NCBI GenBank assembly: GCA_024213275.1
Contig: JANAVG010000004.1
Location: forward strand, 239,551-303,550
DNA from: Rossellomorea sp. BNER
GTDB taxonomy: Bacteria; Bacillota; Bacilli; Bacillales; Bacillaceae_B
Direction of reading: 5' to 3'
DNA: 64,000 bases
A program made the position numbers and the translations under genes. Positions within the stretch are counted from its first letter, which is position 1. Each line of letters opens with the position of its first letter. Below the pieces are notes generated by a model, which had not been told where the DNA came from, did not search any database, and was given only the letters and a program-made list of their open reading frames with translations. Shown here piece by piece: positions 43,975-53,953 of this stretch.

Positions 43975-45591
43975 TTGAGAAAGAAGAGTTGGGCAATCGT
44001 ATTTGCACTACTAATGGTTGTCTCTACTGCACTTTATGGTTGTGGATCTGAATCTTCAGGTGGAAACAACGATAGTGGGGGAGAAAGTAAAGGCGGTCAG
44101 AAAACACTTATTTTTGGACGTGGGGGAGACTCAGTTGGTCTAGATCCAATTACTGTTACTGACGGTGAATCATTTAAAGTAACGAAGAACATTTTTGAAA
44201 CACTCGTTGATTTCGGGCAGCAAGATACCGAAATTCACCCAGCGCTCGCTGAAGACTGGGAAATATCTGAAGATGGGCTAACTTATACTTTCAAGCTTCG
44301 TAAAGGTGTCAAGTTCCAAGATGGGACAGATTTCAACGCTGATGCCGTTGTTACAAACTTTGAAAGATGGATGAATGGAACAAAAGACGAATTCTATTAC
44401 TATGCTTCGATGTTTGGAGGCTTTAAAGGTGATGAAGGGCACGTAATTAAAGAGGTAAAAGCTGTTGATGAGCATACAGTTGAATTCACTCTTAACCGTC
44501 CACAAGCACCATTCTTGAAAAATCTTGCGATGAGTCCATTCGGGATTGTAAGTCCAAAAGCATTAGAAGAATTAGGAGATAAGCTAACTGAAAACCCGAA
44601 AGATGCAGGTACAGGTCCATTCAAATTTGTTGAATGGAAGCGTAATGACAAAATCGTTCTTGAGAAAAATGAAAACTACTGGAAAGAAGGATATCCAAAG
44701 CTCGAGAAAGTTATTTTTAAATCGATTCCTGAAAACTCCGCACGTCTAAATGCTCTGATTTCAGGGGAAATTGATTTAGCTGATGGTATTAATCCAAGCG
44801 ACGCGACACAAGTAGAGCAAGCAGAAGGATTGAAGCTATTCGAACGTCCTTCTATGAATGTTGGGTACCTAGGATTTACGACTACAAGAGAACCATTTAA
44901 TAATCCAAAAGTACGTCAAGCATTAAATCATGCAGTGAACAAAAAAGCGATTATTGATGCTTTCTTTGAAGGCAAAGCTGAAGCAGCAAAAAATCCAATG
45001 CCACCAGTAATTCCAGGTTATAACGATGATATTGAAGGGTATGAGTATGATCCGGAAAAAGCGAAGAAGCTTTTGGCTGAAGCAGGGTACCCTGATGGAT
45101 TTGAAATGGAGCTATGGGCAATGCCAGTTCCACGTCCATATATGCCAGATGGTCAAAAAGTAGCAGAAGCGATTCAAGCTGACTTTGCTAAAGTTGGAGT
45201 TAAAGCAGAAATCGTTTCGTATGAGTGGGCAACGTATCTTGAGAAAGCTCGTTTAGGAGAAGCGGATGCATTCTTACTTGGGTGGACAGGTGACAATGGA
45301 GATGCCGATAACTTCCTGTACGTTTTATTAGATAAAGATAATATTGGAAGCAACAACTACACTTACTACAGCAATGATGAGCTGCACAAGATTTTAATCG
45401 AAGCTCAATCTGAAGTGGATGAAGAAAAGCGTAAAGAGTTATACAAAAAAGCTCAGGAAATCATTCATGCTGATGCACCATGGGTTCCGCTTGCGCATTC
45501 TACTCCATTATTAGCTGGTAAAGAAAATATTAAGAATTTCTATCCACATCCAACAGGTTCAGACAAACTAGGTGAAGTAGAATTTGAATAA
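43975..45591 (+). CDS. DppA-like peptide-binding lipoprotein
   Basis: 538-residue extracytoplasmic binding protein with a lipoprotein signal (RKKSWAIVFALLMVVSTA, lipobox LYGC, Cys23). The body is of the DppA type: FNADAVVTNFERW, KVRQALNHAVNKKAI and AFLLGWTGDNGDADNF, the last close to the dipeptide-binding region of E. coli DppA. Dipeptides are the most likely ligands. The start is TTG 43975, 5 bases after AGGAGGGG; there is no ATG in a suitable place. A hairpin follows before the permeases, perhaps to keep the binding protein in excess. Confidence 0.9.
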   Translation: MRKKSWAIVFALLMVVSTALYGCGSESSGGNNDSGGESKGGQKTLIFGRGGDSVGLDPITVTDGESFKVTKNIFETLVDFGQQDTEIHPALAEDWEISEDGLTYTFKLRKGVKFQDGTDFNADAVVTNFERWMNGTKDEFYYYASMFGGFKGDEGHVIKEVKAVDEHTVEFTLNRPQAPFLKNLAMSPFGIVSPKALEELGDKLTENPKDAGTGPFKFVEWKRNDKIVLEKNENYWKEGYPKLEKVIFKSIPENSARLNALISGEIDLADGINPSDATQVEQAEGLKLFERPSMNVGYLGFTTTREPFNNPKVRQALNHAVNKKAIIDAFFEGKAEAAKNPMPPVIPGYNDDIEGYEYDPEKAKKLLAEAGYPDGFEMELWAMPVPRPYMPDGQKVAEAIQADFAKVGVKAEIVSYEWATYLEKARLGEADAFLLGWTGDNGDADNFLYVLLDKDNIGSNNYTYYSNDELHKILIEAQSEVDEEKRKELYKKAQEIIHADAPWVPLAHSTPLLAGKENIKNFYPHPTGSDKLGEVEFE

Positions 45592-45599
45592 AAAGAAAT

Positions 45600-45628
45600 A
45601 AGGGGAGATTTCATTGATTTCTCCCCTT
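45600..45628 (+). terminator. Partial terminator or mRNA stabiliser after the binding protein
   Basis: AAGGGGAGA (45600-45608) and TCTCCCCTT (45620-45628) form a 9-bp stem with an 11-base loop and only a weak T-tail. Such hairpins often follow binding-protein genes and let them be expressed above their permeases. Confidence 0.6.
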
Positions 45629-45688
45629 TCTATATCATTCATTTTTTACAACCTCTTAGAAAAAACCTTACCAATGAGGTGAATAAAC

Positions 45689-46693
45689 ATGTTTCAGTAC
45701 ACCGTAAGACGGTTGTTTCAGTTAATTCCTGTATTGCTAGGAATGACACTAATTGTTTTCTCTATCATTCGTGCCATTCCCGGTGACCCAGCACAAGTCA
45801 TACTTGGGCAGCAAGCTTCAAAAGAAGCCATCGCGGCCTTACGTTCAAAATTAGGGTTGGACAACCCTTGGTATATCCAATATTTTGATTATCTGAAAGG
45901 GTTATTCCAAGGAGATCTTGGTGAATCCATTCGAACTAAAACAGAGGTGGCTCAAGAGATTTGGCCATATTTAGCAGCAACATTCGAACTTTCAATAGTA
46001 GCGATCATAATCGCAGTCGTTATTGGCGTGAATGCTGGAATTATTAGTGCATGGTTCCAAAACTCTTGGTTTGACTATACAGCCATGATTCTCGCGTTGA
46101 TTGGTGTATCCATGCCAATCTTCTGGTTAGGTTTAATGGAGCAGTGGGTGTTTGGAATAAAGCTCGATATGCTTCCGACCACGGGTAGAGAAGACATTCG
46201 GAATCCAGTTAATGCGATTACACATCTTTACATAATCGATACGATCATACAAGGTCGATTTGATCAGCTTGGAGCCGTGCTTAAGCATCTTATTTTACCA
46301 GGAATTGCATTAGCAACGATTCCGATGGCTATCATTGCGCGTATGACTCGTTCAAGCATGTTGGAAGTCATGCGTTCAGATTATATCCGTACAGCACGTG
46401 CGAAGGGATTAAGGATGTTTTTAGTCGTTTACAAACATTCATTAAAAAATGCCGTTATTCCAGTGTTAACGGTTATCGGCTTACAGATGGGGTTACTTCT
46501 AGGAGGAGCGATTTTAACAGAAACGATTTTTGGCTGGCCAGGAATCGGAAGGTATATTTATGATGCCATTAGCTATCGTGACTATCCTGTCATCCAGTCT
46601 GGAATCCTCGTAGTAGCAACCATTTTTGTAACCATCAATTTAATTGTGGATTTACTATACGCAGCAGTAGATCCAAGAATTAAGTATAACTAA
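45689..46693 (+). CDS. DppB/AppB-like ABC permease
   Basis: 334-residue permease starting MFQYTVRRLFQLIPVLLGMT, with six predicted helices and the coupling loop RTARAKGLRMFLVVYKHSL near residue 230-250. An inserted hydrophilic part of about 30 residues (around 160-200) makes it longer than the homologue at 5695, as in DppB-type proteins. RBS GAGGTG is 7 bases before ATG 45689. It forms the channel with the next gene's product. Confidence 0.9.
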   Translation: MFQYTVRRLFQLIPVLLGMTLIVFSIIRAIPGDPAQVILGQQASKEAIAALRSKLGLDNPWYIQYFDYLKGLFQGDLGESIRTKTEVAQEIWPYLAATFELSIVAIIIAVVIGVNAGIISAWFQNSWFDYTAMILALIGVSMPIFWLGLMEQWVFGIKLDMLPTTGREDIRNPVNAITHLYIIDTIIQGRFDQLGAVLKHLILPGIALATIPMAIIARMTRSSMLEVMRSDYIRTARAKGLRMFLVVYKHSLKNAVIPVLTVIGLQMGLLLGGAILTETIFGWPGIGRYIYDAISYRDYPVIQSGILVVATIFVTINLIVDLLYAAVDPRIKYN

Positions 46694-46713
46694 GGAAGTA
46701 AGAGGTGACTAAC

Positions 46714-47610
46714 ATGGCAGAACTAGCACCAAATACAGGCGATGTTAAGCAGAATGTACAAGAAGAGACAATATCACCTTGGAGAGAAGCCTGGAGAAGC
46801 TTCCGTAAAAATAAAATAGCGTTAGTTGGTTTAGGGATTGTTCTTTTCTTTGTCATAATTGCGGTCTGTGCTCCCGTCATTGCCCCTCAAGGTATCAATG
46901 AACAAGATCTCTCAAAACGATTACAAGCTCCATCTGGAGAGCATTGGCTAGGAACCGATGACTTTGGAAGGGATATTCTTTCTAGAATTATTCATGGAGC
47001 AAGAATCTCACTTTGGGTTGGATTTTTTGCAGTAGTTGGATCGGCTGCTGTAGGTAGTCTATTAGGTATTGTAGCGGGGTACTATGGAAGATGGGTAGAT
47101 ACTATTATTTCTCGTATTTTTGATATTATGCTAGCATTTCCAAGTATTCTATTAGCTATTGCGGTAGTGGCAGCATTAGGGCCGTCTTTAAGAAATGCTT
47201 TAATCGCGATTGCCATTATCAATGTTCCTAACTTCGGACGTCTCATCAGATCAAGGGTCCTTAGTGTTAAACAGGAAGAATACGTCATGGCGGCTAAAGC
47301 TATAGGAATGAAGGACAAGCGGATTTTATTTAGTCACATTCTTCCTAATAGTATGGCGCCTATTATCGTACAAGGAACATTAGCAATTGCAACCGCCATC
47401 ATTGAAGCGGCAGCACTTGGGTTTCTAGGTTTAGGCGCACAAGCTCCAACTCCTGAATGGGGGAAAATGCTTTCCGATGCACGTTCATTTTTATTACAAG
47501 CTCCGTGGACAATGATCTTCCCGGGACTTGCGATCATGCTAACCGTTTTAGGTTTTAATTTAATGGGGGATGGATTACGTGATGCCCTTGATCCTAAAAT
47601 GAAGAACTAA
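46714..47610 (+). CDS. DppC/AppC-like ABC permease
   Basis: 298-residue permease. After a polar N-terminus come the first helix (about 33-55), APQGINEQDLSKRLQAPSGE, HWLGTDDFGRDILSR and the membrane block, ending GDGLRDALDPKMKN. ATG 46714 is preferred because GAGGTG then serves as RBS; GTG 46705 lies within it. Last gene of the operon, closed by the strong terminator at 47611. Confidence 0.9.
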   Translation: MAELAPNTGDVKQNVQEETISPWREAWRSFRKNKIALVGLGIVLFFVIIAVCAPVIAPQGINEQDLSKRLQAPSGEHWLGTDDFGRDILSRIIHGARISLWVGFFAVVGSAAVGSLLGIVAGYYGRWVDTIISRIFDIMLAFPSILLAIAVVAALGPSLRNALIAIAIINVPNFGRLIRSRVLSVKQEEYVMAAKAIGMKDKRILFSHILPNSMAPIIVQGTLAIATAIIEAAALGFLGLGAQAPTPEWGKMLSDARSFLLQAPWTMIFPGLAIMLTVLGFNLMGDGLRDALDPKMKN

Positions 47611-47645
47611 TAGCAAAAAGCTCCCAGCATGGGAGCTTTTTGCTA
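47611..47645. terminator. Bidirectional terminator
   Basis: TAGCAAAAAGCTCCCA (47611-47626) and TGGGAGCTTTTTGCTA (47630-47645) are perfect 16-bp arms with a 3-base loop. It lies between the converging permease and ygaE genes and overlaps the ygaE stop codon. Confidence 0.92.
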
Positions 47646-48722
47646 TTCTTCATCTTCAATCTTTACCTCATTATCCTCAATATGATACGACTGGAAGCTC
47701 GTGATAAGCTTTTCTAAGTGTTCTAGCTGTTCATCGTACTCAAAAATAGCCGAGAAAATGTATAGCAAACGAAAAGTATTTTGGTCTTCTTCCTGATAAG
47801 AATGTTTAAACTCCTTCATAAATAACTTCATCATTTCTCTTCTGTTTAAGCTAACATGATAAGGAACTTCTGATTCTGATTGTGAATGCATTTTACCGAT
47901 AAACTTTAAGAGGAGCTGCTCATGATAGGTGAGTAGCCAATCTAATTGCTCTTGGATTAATGAGCGTAAATCTTCAGGCAAATGAGCGATTTCATTTTCA
48001 TAATGATTTAGCCTTCTTAAAATATCAAAACTGCGACGTGCTGATGAAATCATTTGTCTGTAAATAACTAGCTTCCGGTTTTTCGCCAAGTTATTTGATT
48101 TGAAATAATTTCTCTCTTCTTTATAAAGCAAGTAAACAGATTCAGCTTTAGTTAGTTTTTCTCTCAGTTTTTCTAAGTCTTTTCTGATTAAATGAAAATC
48201 AGACGCATGCCTGGAACTTAAACGGATCCATTTTAAAATTTCTTCCGTCACATCTGAAATATTATAATAAAGCTTTGTCTCATATTTTGGTGGAAGAAAA
48301 ATTAAGTTGATAATAAAGGAAGAAAATACTCCAATCATTATCGTTGAAAATCTTATGGCCGCAAATTGAATAAAATCATCCTGTGGCGATTCCATAATTG
48401 AGATCAGTGTCACTAGGGCTAACCCAATGGTATTTTCAAGTTTTAACTTCAAAATGATCGTGATGGCAATGATAACAGCTAAACCAATAACCAAAACATT
48501 ATTTCCGAACAAAAGGACAAATAATACTGCTGTGATGGCGCCGATTAGATTTGCTTGAATATGTTCAATAATTGATAGATAAGAGCGATAAATAGTAGGT
48601 TGAACGGCAAAAACAGCAGCAATTCCCGCAAATACCGGAGTCGGTAGGTTGAGAATTTGTGAAACCAGTAAAGCTAAAACAATGGCAATCCCCGTTTTAA
48701 GGATCCGGGCTCCAAGCTTCAT
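47643..48722 (-). CDS. ygaE: YgaE, aromatic acid exporter (FUSC-like) family membrane protein
   Basis: 359-residue protein. Residues about 1-150 hold five to six hydrophobic helices (LKTGIAIVLALLVSQILNLP, GNNVLVIGLAVIIAITIILK). A long charged helical cytoplasmic domain follows (about 160-359). This is the ArAE_1/DUF939 arrangement related to aromatic-acid exporters. ATG 48722 follows AAAGGAT on the minus strand; the frame continues to 48863 without a good site. It holds the ygaE position of the conserved block; substrate unknown. Confidence 0.85.
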   Translation of the reverse strand: MKLGARILKTGIAIVLALLVSQILNLPTPVFAGIAAVFAVQPTIYRSYLSIIEHIQANLIGAITAVLFVLLFGNNVLVIGLAVIIAITIILKLKLENTIGLALVTLISIMESPQDDFIQFAAIRFSTIMIGVFSSFIINLIFLPPKYETKLYYNISDVTEEILKWIRLSSRHASDFHLIRKDLEKLREKLTKAESVYLLYKEERNYFKSNNLAKNRKLVIYRQMISSARRSFDILRRLNHYENEIAHLPEDLRSLIQEQLDWLLTYHEQLLLKFIGKMHSQSESEVPYHVSLNRREMMKLFMKEFKHSYQEEDQNTFRLLYIFSAIFEYDEQLEHLEKLITSFQSYHIEDNEVKIEDEE

Positions 48723-49028
48723 TTCGTTGAAATCCTTTCTCTGTGTAATTTCTTCTGTACATCTTAACATATATGTTTTTATGTTAAACAATAATGTACT
48801 ATACAATTTTAAAATTACAAGTGAAATAGTGTAAATGGCACATTTTTTCATCAAAAAAATCATAAGTGTACGCTGAGTACATAATAAGTACTATCATCAA
48901 AAACTCATGCGTAACCATCTTATGAATTTCAACATTAAACTCCACGGCAAGAGTCCTATGTAACAGGAACAACATTGCTTGCTGATGGCAAAATTTTAGT
49001 TTCAAGATGGAAAAGGGAAAACAAAACA

Positions 49029-49056
49029 AAAAAGCGCCAAAACTGTGGCGCTTTTT
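49029..49056 (-). terminator. Terminator of the glutamate synthase-like gene
   Basis: AAAAAGCGCCA (49029-49039) and TGGCGCTTTTT (49046-49056) form a perfect 11-bp stem with a 6-base loop, about 14 bases beyond the stop codon on the minus strand. Confidence 0.9.
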
Positions 49057-49069
49057 CTCTTGAACCGAA

Positions 49070-52000
49070 TTATTCAGTCGATACAGATGGATCCGCCTGC
49101 TCTTTAGCAGGAATGACTTGCAAGAAATGCTCTTCAACATTTTCAAGCAGCACTTTAAGCTGATTTGCTTCACTCGCTTGCTCCCCCTCAAGGAATCCGA
49201 TGTAACGGCCTAATAATTCTTTCACATCTTTCACACCTTGAGAATTTAGTTTTTCAAGAGTAACCTTTGCACCCTTAGCTATTCTTCTAGTTAATGCATC
49301 TTTCGTTAATCCGATTTCAGGCTGGTGTCTTAGGTAAACTACTCCACCTGTCATACCGGCACAGATCCATGGTCCAGGATCTCCTAGAACGAGACCGCGG
49401 CCGTTTGTCATATATTCAAAGGCAAAACCTTTTATGTTGGCCCTTGAACCGATATTGCCATGTTCATTGATTGGAATAGGATTCTTCACAAGCCCGCCAA
49501 TAATCATGTCAGCCCCCGATAGACGAATCCCCGCACGTGCATCAGCATTCCCTTGAACAGCTAATAATCCTTTTTGAGCACCATATCCGAATCCCTTTCC
49601 AACAGCACCATTGAAAAATTGATTCGTCTTGCTTTTTCCTTTTGTAACGATAATGCTGCCACCAAAAGATGTTTTTCCAATACCATCTTGAGCTCCACCA
49701 CTTACGGTGATAGTAATACCCTCCGTATTATAAGCACCAAGACCATTGCCTGGTATCGAAGAATCTTTGTAAGAAAGTGTTACTGGTTGAAGATCGCGAT
49801 AGGTACCATCTAATCTTCCTCTAACACGGTGACAAGAGACTCTACTTCCGAGTACCCGTTGATTTGAGACGACATTCGAAAACTCTCTAGATGTGTGAAG
49901 ATCATCAATACATTGATCCAAATACTCTGCACCAGCTGCAATCGATAATGCTGGTTCTTCAATTGACGCTGCAGCTTCTTTCATAAACTGCCCGACCTCA
50001 ATAGTAGTTAGCAATGAAGATAGATCTATTTGTTCTTTCCCCTTCACTTGATCTAGCAGGTCTGAACGCCCGACAATATCCTGGAGACGTTCGACACCAA
50101 GTGAGGCAGTAAGCTCTTTCAGCTCATCTCCGAAGGCAGTAAATAAATTCATCAATCCTTGGACAGCGAAATCAAATTGACGTGGGACAAAACGACGCAA
50201 GCCATGGTCCTTCGCTTGTGCTTCAGACTCGATTTGAGTGGCAATCCCAACATGGCAAGTATCTAGATGACAGCCTCTGCAGGTTGTACAGCCAATAGCA
50301 ATCATCGACAATGTCCCGAAGCCAATTCTGTTTGCTCCGAGAAGCATGACCTTAATAATATCTTGAACACTTTTAATTCCGCCGTCCGCCCAGATTTCGA
50401 CAGTGTCCCTTAAGCCCGATTCTATCAGTGCGTTATGAGCAGCCTTTACACCAATCTCAACAGGAAGACCAACATGTTGTAGTGCATGAATTCTTGCTGC
50501 TCCAGTTCCGCCATCAAACCCACTAAGAGTAATAATATCAGCACCTGCTTTTGCAATACCGACCGCAATCGTACCGATGTTAGGTACAACAGGTACTTTA
50601 ACAGCTACCTTTGCTTCATCATTTGCTGTTTTCAATTCATGAATCATTTGAGCTAGATCTTCAATTGAGTAAATATCATGATTATTGGATGGTGAAATCA
50701 AATCAGAACCGATGGTTGCATTCCTTGATTCTGCGATTTTGGCTGTGACTTTAGACCCTGGTAAGTGACCACCTTCTCCTGGCTTTGCGCCTTGCCCAAT
50801 TTTAATCTCTAATAAATTCGAGGAATTCAACAGTTCAGCGTTAACTCCGAATCGACCGGAAGCAATTTGCTGCCCGCGAGTGTTCGGATATTTTCCAAGC
50901 ATGTCTTTGATTTCTCCACCTTCACCATTCATACTAATCATATTTAATCGTTCTGCTGCTTCAGCATAGGCTCTAAATGCTGTTTCATTTTGAGAGCCAA
51001 ACGACATGGAAGCAATGACGAAAGGAAGGTTGTGGTCACCAACACTAATATCTACGCTTTTGCTGTCTGCTGGTTTATCAGCCGTTTTCAATGCAGTGAG
51101 ATGTCTAAGTGTAACAGGCTTGGCTTCTTCTTGTTCCGTAATTTTTTCACGATATTCATCATACTTACCAGATGAAGCCACATCCCCAATGGACTTCCAT
51201 ATTCTTGGGAAAAGGTTAAAGCTTTTGGCGATTCGCTGCTTTTCATCGTGATAATCTTTTGCCCTTTGAACAGCATCTTCTTTCATTTTTGAAAAATTGA
51301 ATTGCAAATGCTCTGCTCCAAAGAAGTTCACAATATTTAAAACATCCGAAACTTCTTCATTTAAACCAATACTTGAGAATAGTCTTCCGTACCCGCGAAG
51401 CTCATGGATACCAATTGTAGAAATGACTTTTTCCAGACCTTTTTGTAATGCACTATATAGGTTAAGAACAGGTTCGTTCGTTTCATCTTCTAAAATTGTA
51501 AGGAACATATAGTATGGGCTAATGGCATTTGCCCCTAATCCAAAGGCTAAGATTAAATCATGTAAGGAACGAATCGCAGCAGACCTTAAAATAAGGGAAC
51601 ATTCCCGTCTTAATGATTTTCGATTTAATTCCTGATCAATGGCAGAAAGGGCGAGGTGGGGATCAAGCCATAATTTATTCTCTTGATGTGAATCACCGTC
51701 ATCTAAAACGACTATTGTCTTGCCTGATTGTACGGCTGCAGCTGCCTCTTCTGATAAGCGGGTTAACGCTTCCTTAATACTTTCATCTTCAGAAAATGTA
51801 AGGGAGAGATAATGAGTCAGTTCTTGTTTATTGAAATGTCCCATCAACTGATCGTAGCTAGGTTGTTCAAGAGTTTCAGAGCATTCGTAGCCTGCCCTTC
51901 CTTCTATTAAAATAGGAGTCTGTAATTCAAGAGTTGGACTGCTTTCAGATGGTTTCAAATAAGAAGGACGCTTACCAATGATCGTTCTTGTTGAAAAATG

Positions 52001-53548
52001 CTCTGTTTCACGATCACGATCAATAGCTGGATTTGTTACAACCGCAACACTTTCTTTTATAAAATCAGCCACATTTTTTCGATTAGGATTAAAGGCTGCT
52101 AATGGAGAATCATGCCCTAGTGAACGAATAGGCTCTGCTCCTCGTTCTGCCATCTGTTCAACAAGCTGGACTTGATCACGTTCCCAACCGAAAGCATTAT
52201 ACTGACCATTTTCAACTTTTGAAGGATAGCTCATCATAATATTTTTCTCAAGTTTCGGGATAGCTAAATGCTTCCTATATCCCTTAAACTTTATTTTATT
52301 GGAAAAACGCCTAAAGACTTCTTTTTGAAATTGATCGTATTCGAAAAGAACAACGGAATTTCCATCCCATTTAAATCCTACTTTTTCCCCGGGAGCCAGT
52401 GGTTTGGGATCATTAACGAATGCTGTCGATGGGATGACGCCTGGTTCAGATGCAAAAACATAGGAGCTTTCGATCTCCATCATCCAAAGTGGACGGAGGC
52501 CGAGAGAATCTACGCTAAAGACGGCTTCATCTGCAAAACGGGAGATAATACCTGCCGGACCTTGTGCAAAATGTCCCCATGCTTCTCTAAGATAAGTATA
52601 GAGATCCTGTAATTCAGAAGGGTATTGTTTCATTTCATTTACAATAGGAGGGAAGACAAGCTCCATTGCTTCAAATAATGAGTAGCCATCACGGGCGATC
52701 AGTGTTTCCATGATCCGGTTTAAATCCTGTGAATCACTACCTTTTTTGACAAGAGGTACGCCAATCATTTCCGCTTCATCTCGCAATTTAGAAATCGTAT
52801 TAATTTCACCGTTATGACCGAGTACACTAAAAGGTTGTACACGGAAAAAGTTTGATAAAGTGTTGGTTGAATAACGGTTATGTCCGAGAGTCATGGTAGA
52901 GGAAATTAATGGGTGTGCGAGGTCCAGATAATACTTTGGTAAAATATCTCCTGCACCCATGACTTTATATACAGCATAATCGGGACTCAGTGAAGCTACG
53001 TGAATATTTTCATTCTCTTCGATTTGAATGGTAGCTTTAAAGGTTTTCATATAAATTTCTTGTTGTTTATTAGTAGGTGCTAGTAAAGCTACCTGATAGA
53101 AATACGGGTTTTCTTGATTGGCAATTGGTCCTAAGCTTTCAGGGTTCGTTGAATCCTTTACAACATGCAGGACTTCAAAACCTTCTTCTTGAAGCTTTGT
53201 TAGAATTTCTTTTTCACCATTGTCCACATTAAACGTTCTCTGAATAAAAAAATGCCCAACTACAAAGCGGGAAGAATGAACAACAGCAAAGTCTTTTCTT
53301 GCATTCTTTAATTTCTCTTCCCATAATACTTTTGGTACATCGACATGGATCCCAACTCCATCACCTTCACCATTAATGAAGCCAGCACGATGGTCCATCG
53401 TTATTAAAGCTTGAATACAACGATCGATATTTTCTTTTGTAGGGTGCTTTGCTTTTTCAATTGAGGCGACAATTCCACACGCATCATGTGCGCCTTTATG
53501 GAATTCTTTAAACAAATGTGGTCCCCAGTTCTTGTTTACTTTTTTCAA
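49070..53548 (-). CDS. Glutamate synthase large subunit-like protein
   Basis: 1492-residue protein with the layout of GltB/GltA. It has a class-II glutaminase domain whose catalytic Cys24 (HDACGIV) follows a 23-residue prosegment, a central domain, an FMN-binding barrel (GGEGGEIKDMLGKYPN, GGTGAARIHAL), and a 3Fe-4S pattern C-x5-C-x4-C in CTTCRGCHLDTCHVG, where the usual CPVG is CHVG. The C-terminal GXGXG helix is present. It is clearly divergent from canonical Bacillus GltA, and no small subunit gene lies nearby, so the electron donor and even the reaction are open. Start is TTG 53548, 7 bases after GGAGGT. Confidence 0.82.
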   Translation of the reverse strand: MKKVNKNWGPHLFKEFHKGAHDACGIVASIEKAKHPTKENIDRCIQALITMDHRAGFINGEGDGVGIHVDVPKVLWEEKLKNARKDFAVVHSSRFVVGHFFIQRTFNVDNGEKEILTKLQEEGFEVLHVVKDSTNPESLGPIANQENPYFYQVALLAPTNKQQEIYMKTFKATIQIEENENIHVASLSPDYAVYKVMGAGDILPKYYLDLAHPLISSTMTLGHNRYSTNTLSNFFRVQPFSVLGHNGEINTISKLRDEAEMIGVPLVKKGSDSQDLNRIMETLIARDGYSLFEAMELVFPPIVNEMKQYPSELQDLYTYLREAWGHFAQGPAGIISRFADEAVFSVDSLGLRPLWMMEIESSYVFASEPGVIPSTAFVNDPKPLAPGEKVGFKWDGNSVVLFEYDQFQKEVFRRFSNKIKFKGYRKHLAIPKLEKNIMMSYPSKVENGQYNAFGWERDQVQLVEQMAERGAEPIRSLGHDSPLAAFNPNRKNVADFIKESVAVVTNPAIDRDRETEHFSTRTIIGKRPSYLKPSESSPTLELQTPILIEGRAGYECSETLEQPSYDQLMGHFNKQELTHYLSLTFSEDESIKEALTRLSEEAAAAVQSGKTIVVLDDGDSHQENKLWLDPHLALSAIDQELNRKSLRRECSLILRSAAIRSLHDLILAFGLGANAISPYYMFLTILEDETNEPVLNLYSALQKGLEKVISTIGIHELRGYGRLFSSIGLNEEVSDVLNIVNFFGAEHLQFNFSKMKEDAVQRAKDYHDEKQRIAKSFNLFPRIWKSIGDVASSGKYDEYREKITEQEEAKPVTLRHLTALKTADKPADSKSVDISVGDHNLPFVIASMSFGSQNETAFRAYAEAAERLNMISMNGEGGEIKDMLGKYPNTRGQQIASGRFGVNAELLNSSNLLEIKIGQGAKPGEGGHLPGSKVTAKIAESRNATIGSDLISPSNNHDIYSIEDLAQMIHELKTANDEAKVAVKVPVVPNIGTIAVGIAKAGADIITLSGFDGGTGAARIHALQHVGLPVEIGVKAAHNALIESGLRDTVEIWADGGIKSVQDIIKVMLLGANRIGFGTLSMIAIGCTTCRGCHLDTCHVGIATQIESEAQAKDHGLRRFVPRQFDFAVQGLMNLFTAFGDELKELTASLGVERLQDIVGRSDLLDQVKGKEQIDLSSLLTTIEVGQFMKEAAASIEEPALSIAAGAEYLDQCIDDLHTSREFSNVVSNQRVLGSRVSCHRVRGRLDGTYRDLQPVTLSYKDSSIPGNGLGAYNTEGITITVSGGAQDGIGKTSFGGSIIVTKGKSKTNQFFNGAVGKGFGYGAQKGLLAVQGNADARAGIRLSGADMIIGGLVKNPIPINEHGNIGSRANIKGFAFEYMTNGRGLVLGDPGPWICAGMTGGVVYLRHQPEIGLTKDALTRRIAKGAKVTLEKLNSQGVKDVKELLGRYIGFLEGEQASEANQLKVLLENVEEHFLQVIPAKEQADPSVSTE

Positions 53549-53875
53549 ATAGAACACCTCCGAGAATTAACAAATGAATGAAATGGGAGAATAATAGAAG
53601 AGAAATGAGATGGATTCAGTCGTAAAGCTCAAAAAACAGAATGAATTTTATCTTGGTTATGGACGAAACTTGCACCTAGCTCTTAGAGTTTATAGGCAAT
53701 CCACAAGGGTCTATGTCCTTACTCTTATTTAGACTTACTTTCTATACCAAAGTCGCTCGCTATGCCTTTTTTTATAAAAAATAAAAAAACTGAACAATAA
53801 TATAATAATATCATAAGAATTTTCTGAATTCAATTATTTATTCATTAGTATGAATATTCATTAATATAAGTGATG

Positions 53876-53897
53876 AGTCAAATTGAAAGCGTTTTCA
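53876..53897 (-). promoter_or_regulatory. Perfect cre site next to a minus-strand -35
   Basis: TTGAAAGCGTTTTCA (53883-53897) fits the CcpA-site consensus WTGNAANCGNWNNCW at every position. On the minus strand TTGACT (complement of 53876-53881) directly follows, with AATATT-like -10 hexamers about 17 bases on. It is about 335 bases upstream of the glutamate synthase-like gene and beyond the gsaB stop. The rest of 53549-53953 is AT-rich and without a gene. Confidence 0.65.
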
Positions 53898-53914
53898 ATT
53901 TTAGTATAAATAAA

Positions 53915-53943
53915 GGCGCAAAGGGCTTTAAGCCTCTTGCGCC
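53915..53943 (-). terminator. gsaB terminator
   Basis: GGCGCAA (53915-53921) and TTGCGCC (53937-53943) with further imperfect pairing of the inner GGGCTT and AAGCC, 10 bases beyond the gsaB stop on the minus strand. The following T-run is weak. Confidence 0.65.
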
Positions 53944-53953
53944 GAATGAATTA

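Noticed and set aside
53549..53953. Riboswitch or T-box upstream of the glutamate synthase-like gene
   Set aside because: No conserved T-box or riboswitch core was visible; the region is AT-rich with a cre site and a terminator only.
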